Assembly (NCBI RefSeq): GCF_900215145.1 | Contig: NZ_OBDO01000016.1 | Coordinates: 17,356-81,355 of the forward strand | Reading direction: 5' to 3' | Length of the DNA stretch: 64,000 nucleotides | Source: Geodermatophilus sabuli | GTDB lineage: Bacteria > Actinomycetota > Actinomycetes > Mycobacteriales > Geodermatophilaceae | Part shown: positions 25,582 through 32,805 of the stretch, one piece after another | How positions within the stretch are numbered: position 1 is the stretch's first letter | Layout: the number at the start of each line of letters is the position of its first letter | Notes under the pieces: model-generated | Told to the model about the DNA's origin: nothing | Seen by the model: the letters and a program-made list of their open reading frames with translations, nothing else | The model's database searches: none | Translations under genes and position numbers: made by a program

Positions 25582-26487
25582 GTGAGCACCACCACCGCCC
25601 GGCGGCTCGACGTCACCGGCATGGTCCGGGTCGCCCGTGAGCGGGTCGTCGCCCGCATCCGCGAGGCCGAGGTCGTGGCCGCCGCCCTGTCGGCCGGCCG
25701 CAACGTCCTCCTGGAGGGCCCGCCCGGCACCGGCAAGACGACGCTGCTGCGCTCCCTGGCCGACGGCGCGGGCGTGCCCCTGGTGCTGGTGGAGGGCAAC
25801 GCCGAGCTCACCCCCACCCGGCTGGTCGGCCACCACGACGCCTCACGGGTGCTCACCGAGGACTACCGCGCCGAGAACTTCGTGCCCGGCCCGCTCACCC
25901 GGGCGATGACCGACGGCGCGATCCTCTACGTCGAGGAGTTCAACCGGGTGCCCGAGGAGACGATGAACGTCCTCCTCGGCGTCCTGTCCGAGCGCGAGAT
26001 GCACGTGCCGCGGTTCGGCCGGGTGAGCGCCCGTCCCACGTTCCGGCTGGTCGCGGCGATGAACCCGTTCGACGCCGTCGGCACCGCCCGGGTCACCCCC
26101 GCGCTCTACGACCGCTCCTGCCGGGTCGCCATGGGCTACCAGGACGAGGAGGCCGAGCTGTCCGTCGTCGCGACGGCCACCGGCGGCCCCGAGGCGCTCG
26201 TCGCCCAGGCGGTGCGGACCGTCCGGATCACCCGCGACCACCCCGAGCTGCGGATCGGCTCCTCGGTGCGCGGCGCCATCGACACCGTGCTCATCGCGCT
26301 GGAGCTGGCGACCGTCCGCGGGCAGACGGCCACCTCCGACGACCCGATCGATGAGAGCACCGGCGTCGACGCCGCGCTGGCCGCCCTCACCGGCAAGGTC
26401 ACCCTCGCCGACGGCACGGCCCGCCCCGTGGAGGACGTCGTCGCCGACATCTGGCACCGGGCGGGTGAGGAGCTGGGAAAAGCCTGA
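25582..26487 (+). CDS. MoxR-family AAA ATPase (NirQ/CbbQ type)
   Basis: The 301-residue product has Walker A GPPGTGKTT near residue 47, Walker B ILYVEEFNR near 117 and the sensor region LVAAMNPFDAVGTARV near 160. MoxR proteins work with a VWA partner to remodel or insert metal into an enzyme. GTG 25582 has AAGGAG just upstream. The stop overlaps the start of the VWA gene. Its neighbour is the NDMA-dependent dehydrogenase, so that enzyme is the obvious candidate client. Walker B has EE rather than the common DE. Confidence 0.92.
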   Translation: MSTTTARRLDVTGMVRVARERVVARIREAEVVAAALSAGRNVLLEGPPGTGKTTLLRSLADGAGVPLVLVEGNAELTPTRLVGHHDASRVLTEDYRAENFVPGPLTRAMTDGAILYVEEFNRVPEETMNVLLGVLSEREMHVPRFGRVSARPTFRLVAAMNPFDAVGTARVTPALYDRSCRVAMGYQDEEAELSVVATATGGPEALVAQAVRTVRITRDHPELRIGSSVRGAIDTVLIALELATVRGQTATSDDPIDESTGVDAALAALTGKVTLADGTARPVEDVVADIWHRAGEELGKA

Positions 26488-27542
26488 CGCCCGAGGAGTC
26501 GGGCGCCCCCGCCGACGAGGCCGAGCCACCGCCGCCTCCGCCGCCCCCGCCCGGTCCGGGCGGCCTCCAGGACCCGCCCGGCCGCCGCCCGCCGCAGCCC
26601 GCGCCGGTGGAGGACGCCGATGACGTCGAGCAGATGCTCAAGCAGCACGCCGCCCGCAAGGCCGGCCGCGACGAGCTCGCCCGGGCGCACCCGGACTTCC
26701 AGCAGGTCTCCCCGCAGCTCGGTGAGCTGGACGAGGAGGCGATGGCCGACCTCACCGCGCGCGACCCCGACGCCGCCAACCGGCTGCTCACCGCCATGGG
26801 CCGGGCCTTCGACCCCGGGCTGCGGGCGGCCGCGCGGGCGCTGGCCTGCCGGCTGCCGGTGGGCACCCCGCGGGCCGGCGTCCCCGACCGCTCCGGCACC
26901 CGCCGCGTGGTGACCCGCCGCGACGACACCGGCAGCGACATCGACCTCGACGCCACCCTGGCCGCCCGCGGCGCGGAGCCGCACTGGCGGGCCGAGCACC
27001 TGCACACCCGCGGCTGGCGCTCGACCGGCCGGGCCTGCGTGCTGCTCGTCGACGCCTCCGGGTCGGTGGCCGGCGACGAGCTGTCGGTCGCCGTCCTCAC
27101 CGCCTCGGCGCTGGCCCAGCGGATGCGGCCGGGAGACGAGCTGGCCGTGGTGGCGTTCTGGTCGCAGGCGGTGGTGCTGCGGCCGCTGTCGACCGACCCG
27201 CGCACCGACGTCGTCATCGACCGGCTGTTCGACCTCGACGGCGGCGGGACGACCGACCTCGACCTGGGGCTGCGCACCGCCGCGGTCCAGCTGGCCCGGT
27301 CCCGCGCGGCCGCCCGCGACGTGCTGCTGCTGTCCGACGGCATGCCGACCGACAGCCCCGACCCGCTGCCCGCCGCGGCGGCGCTCGCCCGTGCCGGCGC
27401 GCACCTGCACGTGCTCTCGCTGTCCGACGAGCCGGAGTCGGTGGCCAACTGCGCCGCGCTCGCCGCCACGGGCGACGGCCGGGTGGCCCCGCTGCACCGG
27501 CCCACCCAGGCGCCGGAGGCGGTGCGCACGGTCCTGGGCTGA
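26484..27542 (+). CDS. VWA-domain partner of the MoxR ATPase (CTG or GTG start)
   Basis: The VWA domain in the C-terminal half has the MIDAS motif LLVDASGSVAGDE and the later LSDGMPTDS. The N-terminal half is helical and charged (PVEDADDVEQMLKQHAARKA). The first canonical start is GTG 26607 (311 residues). The frame is open further up to a CTG at 26484 that overlaps the MoxR stop as CTGA and follows GAGGAGC. That version adds a 41-residue Pro-rich head with third positions still almost all G/C. I list the longer form, uncertain. The pair resembles NorQ-NorD and CoxD-CoxE. The client protein is not proven. Confidence 0.78.
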   Translation: MTPEESGAPADEAEPPPPPPPPPGPGGLQDPPGRRPPQPAPVEDADDVEQMLKQHAARKAGRDELARAHPDFQQVSPQLGELDEEAMADLTARDPDAANRLLTAMGRAFDPGLRAAARALACRLPVGTPRAGVPDRSGTRRVVTRRDDTGSDIDLDATLAARGAEPHWRAEHLHTRGWRSTGRACVLLVDASGSVAGDELSVAVLTASALAQRMRPGDELAVVAFWSQAVVLRPLSTDPRTDVVIDRLFDLDGGGTTDLDLGLRTAAVQLARSRAAARDVLLLSDGMPTDSPDPLPAAAALARAGAHLHVLSLSDEPESVANCAALAATGDGRVAPLHRPTQAPEAVRTVLG

Positions 27543-27555
27543 CCCTCGACTTCGC

Positions 27556-28128
27556 TCAGCGCGGTCGCGGGGCCAGCGTCACGGCGTCGCCCGCCCGGGC
27601 GGGGTCCAGCGGGACGGCGGAGGTGAGGACGGCGGGCCCGAGCCGCAGCACGCCGTCGGACAGCGCGGCGCAGCGCACCCCGCCCCGCCCCCGCAGCCCG
27701 CGGTGCGCCCCAGGTGCGAGGACGACGTCCATCCACGCGCACGGGTTCGCCGGCCGGCCGCCGCGCAGCCGCACCGCGCCGGTGCCGCTGTCGAGGGCGA
27801 ACTGCTGCCCGCGCAGCGCCTCCACCTGCGCGCCGCGCAGGACGACGGTGCGCCGGGTCAGCAGCGGGTCGAACGGCGGCACCCCGAGCTCGGCGGCCAG
27901 CGCCTCCAGGCCCTCGACGGCGAGCACGGTGAGCTGGGCGTCGCGGTGGGCCGGGCGGCCGGCGTAGCGGTCACCCACCACGCCGTAGCCGGTGCGCACC
28001 TCGATCTCCGCCCGCCGGTCGTCGTCCACCGGGGGGACGGCACCGCCGGGCCGGCCGTCGTAGCGGTGCACCGGGGAGGCGAGCAGCCCGACGACCTCGA
28101 CGTCGTACCGGTACGGCAGGGCGGTCAG
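27556..28128 (-). CDS. MOSC-domain protein (probable CTG start)
   Basis: The 190-residue product carries a MOSC beta-barrel, the fold of Moco sulfurase C-termini and YiiM. RTGYGVVGDRYAGRPAHRDAQLT lies near residues 55-77, and CAWMDVVLAPGAHRGLRGRGG gives the conserved Cys and the final loop. The homologous N-terminus (VVGLLASPVHRYDGRP) begins before the first canonical start GTG 28071. The only nearby start is the CTG at 28128, fused to the stop of the ClpP-like gene as CTGA. Otherwise it would be 171 residues. It may move sulfur for a molybdenum cofactor or detoxify an aminohydroxylated base. The context does not decide. Confidence 0.75.
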   Translation of the reverse strand: MTALPYRYDVEVVGLLASPVHRYDGRPGGAVPPVDDDRRAEIEVRTGYGVVGDRYAGRPAHRDAQLTVLAVEGLEALAAELGVPPFDPLLTRRTVVLRGAQVEALRGQQFALDSGTGAVRLRGGRPANPCAWMDVVLAPGAHRGLRGRGGVRCAALSDGVLRLGPAVLTSAVPLDPARAGDAVTLAPRPR

Positions 28129-28817
28129 CGGGCCGGCTCGGCGGCGTCGAGCAGCCCGTAGGCGCGGGCCTCGGGGACGTCGAGCAGGGTTCCGGCCCGC
28201 AGGTCGGCGGCGACCTGCTCGACCGGACGGCGGCACGCCTCGGCCAGCCGCTCGTGCAGCCGGTGCAGCTGCCGGGCGTGCTCCGCCGCCCAGGCCTCCA
28301 CCTCGCGGCCCGGGAGCCCGCGGGGTGCCCGCGGCTCGCAGAGGTGCACGGTGGCATGCGCGCCGGCGACCCGCCGGTCGGCCACGGCGAGGACCGCGAC
28401 GGCCGGGCCGGTGAGCGTGCCCAGCAGGGTGGCGTGCACGGGGACGCCCATGAGGTCGAGCGCGTCCACCAGGGTGAGCGCGGCGTCGAGGTCGGCGCCC
28501 ACCCCGGAGAGCTGCAGCCGGACCGGTTCGTCCCCGCTGGCGTCGAGCAGGGCCAGCTCCGCGACCGTGCGGTTGGCCACCTCGGCGTCCAGGTGTCCGG
28601 AGAGGACGACCACGCGCTGCTGGAGCAGCCGCTCGGCGAGCCAGTCCGTCGTGTCGACGACGACCGTGGCGGACGCCGACGACGGGGCCGGGGCCGGGGC
28701 CGGCGGGCGGGGTTCCGGGCTCCACGGGGTCCGCGGCCAGTCCGGCGGCCGCGGGGGGAACGGCGGGTCGGGGGGACCGGGCGGAACGGGTGGCCAGGTG
28801 CCCATGGGTCGGCTCAT
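28125..28817 (-). CDS. ClpP-like protein lacking the catalytic serine
   Basis: The 230-residue product has a Pro-rich head (residues 1-50), then a ClpP/crotonase fold (TDWLAERLLQQRVVVLSGHLD onward, including LSGVGADLDAALTLVDAL). In true ClpP the nucleophile lies in GQAASM. Here the aligned stretch is GTLTGPAVAV, so the serine is glycine. The histidine region is ATVHLCEP, so His is kept. It is probably a proteolytically inactive ClpP relative. The start codon ATG 28817 overlaps the XRE stop as ATGA, so the regulator and this protein are co-translated. Confidence 0.75.
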   Translation of the reverse strand: MSRPMGTWPPVPPGPPDPPFPPRPPDWPRTPWSPEPRPPAPAPAPSSASATVVVDTTDWLAERLLQQRVVVLSGHLDAEVANRTVAELALLDASGDEPVRLQLSGVGADLDAALTLVDALDLMGVPVHATLLGTLTGPAVAVLAVADRRVAGAHATVHLCEPRAPRGLPGREVEAWAAEHARQLHRLHERLAEACRRPVEQVAADLRAGTLLDVPEARAYGLLDAAEPAR

Positions 28818-29113
28818 CGGGACTCCTCGCTCGGGGCGGTGGGACGGGTGGACGGCCCGGACGGTCGGACCTGCCAGTCGACGGTGCGGCCGAGCGCCGC
28901 CGCGTAGCGCTCGAGCGTGGACAGCCGCGCGTCGAGCCCACCGCTCTCCAGCCGGGCGACGGCCGACTGCGACGTCCCCATGCGTGCGGCGACGTCGGTC
29001 TGGCTCAGCTCGCTCTCCTGGCGGAGCCGGACCAGATCCTCGATCAGCTGCCGCCGGCGGTCGGCCGGACCGTCCAGGCCCGGGAACCGGCTGCGACGTG
29101 ACGACGGTGGCAT
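28814..29113 (-). CDS. XRE-family helix-turn-helix regulator
   Basis: The 99-residue product carries a Cro/CI-type HTH (SELSQTDVAARMGTSQSAVARLESG) near residues 33-58, then a short C-terminus. It starts the three-gene operon XRE, ClpP-like, MOSC, with ATGA coupling to the second. The ATG 29113 sits inside a palindrome that looks like its own operator, and no Shine-Dalgarno is present. A TATACC -10-like element 9 bp upstream supports a leaderless or near-leaderless transcript. The regulator could be a partner or substrate of the ClpP-like protein. Confidence 0.85.
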   Translation of the reverse strand: MPPSSRRSRFPGLDGPADRRRQLIEDLVRLRQESELSQTDVAARMGTSQSAVARLESGGLDARLSTLERYAAALGRTVDWQVRPSGPSTRPTAPSEESR

Positions 29114-29130
29114 ACCAGAAACGGTATACC
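29112..29130. promoter_or_regulatory. XRE operator and -10 region
   Basis: ATACC and GGTAT form an inverted repeat around AGAAAC, and GGTATACC at 29123-29130 is itself a perfect palindrome that can serve as the -10 box. The element overlaps the XRE start codon, which points to autorepression. Confidence 0.5.
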
Positions 29131-29182
29131 TCATCCGCTATGACCGGGAGGCCCTCCCGTTGATCGTGATCACCACCGGGGC

Positions 29183-29227
29183 AGGCCGGGAGGGGCGGAA
29201 ATGGCCATTTCTGCCCCTCCCGGGCCT
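29183..29227 (-). terminator. Large hairpin at the end of the XdhC gene
   Basis: A 22-bp stem runs from AGGCCGGGAGGGGCGG through AAATGG/CCATTT to the complementary CTGCCCCTCCCGGGCCT, with about one mismatch and one bulge. It touches the XdhC stop codon. Minus-strand transcripts would end here. Confidence 0.75.
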
Positions 29228-30348
29228 CAGCGGTCGGCGGTCCGGTGGATCGGGCCGTCGATGCCGGTCAGCCGCTCGCCGGAGCCGCCCCACCGCCCGG
29301 CGATGATCTCCGCCGCGATGGAGATCGCCGTCTCCTCCGGGGTGCGGGCGCCGAGGTCGAGTCCGATCGGGGAGGACAGGGTGGCCAGCTCCTCCTTGGA
29401 CAGGCCCGCCTCGGCCAGCCGCTCGAGCCGTTCGGTGTGCGTCCGCCGGGAACCCATCGCGCCGACGTAGGCCACCGGGATGCGCAGCGCGACCTCCAGC
29501 AGCGGGACGTCGAACTTCGGGTCGTGGGTGAGCACGCACAGCACGGTGCGCTCGTCGATGCGGCCGGCGTCCACCTCGGCCTGCAGGTAGCGGTGCGGCC
29601 ACTCCACGACCACCTCGTGGGCATCGGGGAAGCGCTTGGGCGTCGCGAACACCGGGCGGGCGTCGCAGACGGTGACCCGGTAGCCGAGGAACGCCCCCAC
29701 CCGGGCGACGGCGGCGGCGAAGTCGATCGCGCCGAAGACGATCATCCGGGCGGCCGGGGCGAAGGAGTTGACGAACAGCGACAGGTCGTCTCCGCGGCGC
29801 TCGCCGTCGTGGCCGACGTGCAGCATCCCGGTGCGGCCGGCGGCGAGCATGCCGCGGGCGTCGGCGGCGACGGCATCGTCCAGGCGCTGCAGGCCGAGGG
29901 TCCCGGAGGCGCGGTCGGGCCAGATGACCAGCCGCTTGCCGACCCGGTCCTCCGGGCCGGCGACACAGGTGACGACGGCGACCGGCTCGTGCGCGGCGAC
30001 GGACTCGGCGACCTCCCCCAGCTCGGGGAACGACTCGCGGGAGACGCGCTCCACGAAGACGTCGAGGATGCCGCCGCAGGTCAGGCCCACGGCGAAGGCG
30101 TCGTCGTCACTGACGCCGTACCGCTCCAGGGTCGGGACGCCGGACTCGACGACGTCCTTGGCCTCCTCGTAGACCGCACCCTCGACGCAGCCGCCGGAGA
30201 CGCTGCCCACGGCGGTGCCGTCGGGGCCGACCAACATCGACGCGCCCGCCGGCCGCGGGGCGGAGCGCCAGGTGGCGACCACCGTGCCCATCCCGACGGT
30301 CTCCCCCGCCTGCCACCAGCCGACCAGGTCCTCGAGCACGTCACGCAT
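29227..30348 (-). CDS. XdhC/CoxI-family molybdenum-cofactor maturation protein
   Basis: The 373-residue product has an N-terminal XdhC domain (VVATWRSAPRPAGASM, GSVSGGCVEGAVYEEA and a CGG near residue 98) and a C-terminal Rossmann-like XdhC_C domain with YVGAMGSRRTH. XdhC proteins bind the cofactor, promote its sulfuration and insert it in xanthine-oxidase-family enzymes. In the cox system the counterparts are CoxF/CoxI. ATG 30348 follows GGAGGAGAGG. It is the third gene after coxD and coxE, after a 68-bp gap with a hairpin. The likely client is CoxL at 1906. Confidence 0.9.
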   Translation of the reverse strand: MRDVLEDLVGWWQAGETVGMGTVVATWRSAPRPAGASMLVGPDGTAVGSVSGGCVEGAVYEEAKDVVESGVPTLERYGVSDDDAFAVGLTCGGILDVFVERVSRESFPELGEVAESVAAHEPVAVVTCVAGPEDRVGKRLVIWPDRASGTLGLQRLDDAVAADARGMLAAGRTGMLHVGHDGERRGDDLSLFVNSFAPAARMIVFGAIDFAAAVARVGAFLGYRVTVCDARPVFATPKRFPDAHEVVVEWPHRYLQAEVDAGRIDERTVLCVLTHDPKFDVPLLEVALRIPVAYVGAMGSRRTHTERLERLAEAGLSKEELATLSSPIGLDLGARTPEETAISIAAEIIAGRWGGSGERLTGIDGPIHRTADR

Positions 30349-30363
30349 CGCTGCCTCTCCTCC

Positions 30364-30410
30364 GAGCGGAGTCCGGGAGTGCAGCAAACCTGCACCGTGG
30401 CACTCCGCTC
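30364..30410 (-). terminator. Nested hairpin between coxE and the XdhC gene
   Basis: Outer arms GAGCGGAGT and ACTCCGCTC are perfect complements. Inside, GTGCAG pairs with CTGCAC around CAAAC. It follows the coxE stop by 7 bp but precedes a same-strand gene of the same pathway, so it may be an attenuator or processing site. Confidence 0.5.
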
Positions 30411-30416
30411 AACGTC

Positions 30417-31694
30417 TCACGCACGCGAGATCACTCCCGCGAGCTCCTCGAACGCAGCCATGCTGTGCCCGGCGACGAAGTGGTCGACCGACGGCAGGGC
30501 CGCCTGCATGCCGCCGGTGAGCGGCTCGTAGCCCTCCCGGCCCTTGTGCGGGTTCACCCAGACGACCGCGTGGGCCAGCCGGTGCAGCCGCGCCATCTGC
30601 TCGGCCAGCACCTCGGTGCCGCCGCGCTCCCAGCCGTCGCTGCAGACGACGATGACCGCACCGCGGGCCGTGCCGCGCTGCCCCCAGCGGTCGAGGAACG
30701 CCTTGAGCACGTCGCCCAGGCGGGTGCCGCCGGACCAGTCGGGGATGGCGTGGCCGCTGGCCGCCAGCGCCTTGTCGGGGTCGCGCATCCGCAGCTCCCG
30801 GGTCACGCGGGTCAGCCGGGTGCCGATGGTGAACACCTCCGTGGCGGCCGGGTGCGCCCGGACCGCCGCGTGCGCGAATCGCAGCAGCGCGTCGGCGTAG
30901 GGGCTCATCGACCCCGAGACGTCGATCAGCAGGACGACGCGGCGCGGGCGGGGGCGCGCCCGCCGGTGCAGCAACCGGGTCACCTCCCCGCCGTCGTGCA
31001 GGGCGTGGCGCACGGTGCGCGAGGCGTGCACGGCGCCGTGCGCGCTGGGCCGGCGCCGCCGCGACGCGCGCATCGGGGCGGCCGGCACCAGCAGCGCGAA
31101 CAGCCGGCGCAGGTGGTCCCGCTCCGCGAGGCTCATCTCGGCGACGTCGCGGTGGCGCAGCACCTCGTCCCCGCTCGCCGTCCCGGCCAGCTCGGGCGGC
31201 TGCTCGCCGTCGTCGCTCTCCCCGGTGCCGGGCTCCAGCGGCGCGGTCGTGGCCAACTGCCGGTCGGGCTGCGCGGCCGAGCGGCTCGGCCGCGGCGCCT
31301 CGCCACCGAAGTACGCCGCGAACGCGGCGTCGTAGCGGTCGAGGTCGTCCGGGCTGCCGCACAGGGTCAGCCGGCCGGCCCAGTACACGTCGGTGGCGTC
31401 GAGGACGTCGAGCGCGCCGACGGCGGCGAGCATCGCCTCCACCCGGTCCGGGGAGGCGGTCACCCCGGCGTGCCGGAGGGTCCGCGCGAAGCCCAGGACC
31501 GTGTCGACGACGTCCCGGGGTGGCCGGGTCCGGACGGCCCCGTCCCCGGTCCCGGTCCCGGTCCCGGTCCCGGTCCCGGTCCCGGTCCCGGTCCCGGTCC
31601 CCTGCAGGGTCCGACCGCGAGCGTGCGAGCGGGTGGGGGGCAGGGGGTCCTCCGACGAGGCGTGGGGAAGACGGGGTCCTGTCTCAGCCGCCAC
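30417..31694 (-). CDS. coxE: VWA-domain protein CoxE, with a repeat-derived N-terminus
   Basis: The CoxE domain has the MIDAS motif LLIDVSGSMSPYAD near residue 260 and ends with VNPHKGREGYEPLTGGMQAAL and VDHFVAGHSMAAFEEL. CoxE works with the AAA protein CoxD to assemble the CuSMoO2 or Mo site of CODH-family enzymes. GTG 31694 overlaps the coxD stop by 11 bp. The first ~50 codons are unusual. They run through a dispersed hairpin repeat and a (GT)9 stretch before the family-like RDVVDTVLGFARTLRHAG. No canonical start exists just after the repeat, so the repeat appears to be translated. Total length is 425 residues. Confidence 0.88.
   Translation of the reverse strand: MAAETGPRLPHASSEDPLPPTRSHARGRTLQGTGTGTGTGTGTGTGTGTGDGAVRTRPPRDVVDTVLGFARTLRHAGVTASPDRVEAMLAAVGALDVLDATDVYWAGRLTLCGSPDDLDRYDAAFAAYFGGEAPRPSRSAAQPDRQLATTAPLEPGTGESDDGEQPPELAGTASGDEVLRHRDVAEMSLAERDHLRRLFALLVPAAPMRASRRRRPSAHGAVHASRTVRHALHDGGEVTRLLHRRARPRPRRVVLLIDVSGSMSPYADALLRFAHAAVRAHPAATEVFTIGTRLTRVTRELRMRDPDKALAASGHAIPDWSGGTRLGDVLKAFLDRWGQRGTARGAVIVVCSDGWERGGTEVLAEQMARLHRLAHAVVWVNPHKGREGYEPLTGGMQAALPSVDHFVAGHSMAAFEELAGVISRA
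31548..31601. repeat. Nine perfect tandem copies of GGTCCC inside coxE
   Basis: The hexamer repeats nine times without error and codes Gly-Thr dipeptides on the minus strand. Because the unit is 6 bp, copy-number change would alter protein length without a frameshift. It directly abuts the dispersed hairpin repeat. Confidence 0.95.
31600..31654. repeat. Dispersed GC-rich hairpin repeat, copy 3, within coxE
   Basis: CCCCTGCAGGGTCC, CGCGAGCGTGCGAGCGGG and GGCAGGGGGTCC follow the order of copy 1 at 6301 almost base for base. Elsewhere the element is intergenic. Here it is read through as the second to fourth decade of CoxE (SSEDPLPPTRSHARGRTLQG). Confidence 0.8.
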
Positions 31695-32601
31695 CGAAGA
31701 GCGCCCCCCGGGCGAGCGCGTGCACGCGGTCGGCGTCCTCCCGGTACTTGAGGACTGCGCCCAGCGTGCGGGCGGCGGTGTCGGGGTCGAGGGCGCGGGC
31801 GCCCAGGGTGTGCAGCGCGGTCGCCCAGTCCATGGCCTCGGCGACGCCGGGCGGCTTGAGCAGGTCGAGGGTGCGCAGCGTCGCCGTCGCCCGGGCCACC
31901 TCGCGGGCCAGCTGCTCGGTGACCTCCGGCAGCCGGCTGCGCAGGATCGCGACCTCGCGGTCGTAGTCCGGGTGCTGCAGCCAGTGGTACAGGCAGCGCC
32001 GCTTGAGGGCGTCGTGCACCTCGCGGGTGCGGTTGGAGGTCAGGATCACCAGCGGCGGGGTGGCCGCGCGGATCGTGCCGAGCTCCGGGATCGAGATGGT
32101 GAAGTCCGACAGCACCTCCAGCAGGAAGGCCTCGAACTCGTCGTCGGCGCGGTCGACCTCGTCGACCAGCAGCACGCTCGGGGAGTCCTCCAGTGCCTGC
32201 AGCAGCGGGCGGGCCAGGAGGAAGCGGCGGTCGTAGAGGGAGGCCTCGAGCGTCTCCGTGTCCCCTGTGGCGTGCGCCGCCTCCGCGGCCCGCAGGTGCA
32301 GCAGCTGCCGGCCGAAGTCCCAGTCGTAGAGCGCCTGGCTGGCCTCGAGCCCCTCGTAGCACTGCAGGCGGTAGAGCGGGCGGCCGGTCACCTGGGCCAG
32401 CGCCTGGGCGAGGGCGGTCTTACCCACGCCGGCCTCGCCCTCGAGGAACAGCGGCCGGTGCATCGCCAGCGCCAGGTACGCGGCGGTGGCCAGCCCCTCG
32501 TCGGGCAGGTACCCGGTGCCCCGGAGGGCCTCGGCCAGGTCGTCGGGGCCGGCGAACCCGCCGCGCGGGTCGGACACCGGCTCCAGCGCGGTCTCACTCA
32601 C
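31684..32601 (-). CDS. coxD: MoxR-family AAA ATPase CoxD
   Basis: The 305-residue product has Walker A GEAGVGKTALAQ near residue 54, Walker B VLLVDEVDR near 143 and the sensor segment VILTSNRTREVHDALKRRCLYHW near 186-208. CoxD activates CO dehydrogenase by ATP-driven remodelling or metal insertion together with CoxE. GTG 32601 begins the operon coxD-coxE-XdhC. Its stop overlaps the coxE start. The operon lies 27 kb from coxSLMG, which is unusual because these genes often adjoin. The 132 bp between the start and the hairpin at 32734 hold no recognisable gene. Confidence 0.92.
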   Translation of the reverse strand: MSETALEPVSDPRGGFAGPDDLAEALRGTGYLPDEGLATAAYLALAMHRPLFLEGEAGVGKTALAQALAQVTGRPLYRLQCYEGLEASQALYDWDFGRQLLHLRAAEAAHATGDTETLEASLYDRRFLLARPLLQALEDSPSVLLVDEVDRADDEFEAFLLEVLSDFTISIPELGTIRAATPPLVILTSNRTREVHDALKRRCLYHWLQHPDYDREVAILRSRLPEVTEQLAREVARATATLRTLDLLKPPGVAEAMDWATALHTLGARALDPDTAARTLGAVLKYREDADRVHALARGALFGGG

Positions 32602-32733
32602 GCGGCGGCCCCGTCGGGGCTCGTCGTGGCACTGCCGTGGTCACCGCGTCCGCTCGCAAGCTCGCTCACGCTCCGAGCATCCCACCTGTGGTGCGGCACC
32701 TGCTCTGTGGCGGCGCCCCACCCCCTGACGGCA

Positions 32734-32769
32734 GGTGGCCGGCCGGAGAACTCGTCTCGGCCGGCCACC
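32734..32769. terminator. Perfect 12-bp hairpin after the PRC/DUF2382 gene
   Basis: GGTGGCCGGCCG and CGGCCGGCCACC pair exactly around a 12-nt loop, 37 bp after the PRC/DUF2382 stop on the minus strand. A second GC-rich pair (GGCCCGGCC) lies nearer the stop. Confidence 0.7.
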
Positions 32770-32805
32770 GCCGTGCTGGGCCCGGCCCACGGCCGGGCAG
32801 GGATC

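Noticed and set aside
28125..28817. Active ClpP protease
   Set aside because: The position of the nucleophilic serine is glycine and the head is Pro-rich.
31548..31601. Tandem GGTCCC array as a CRISPR
   Set aside because: The unit is 6 bp with no spacers and no cas genes. It is a simple repeat.
32602..32733. Possible small gene before coxD
   Set aside because: Open frames here lack ribosome sites and conserved features. The stretch looks like promoter and spacer.
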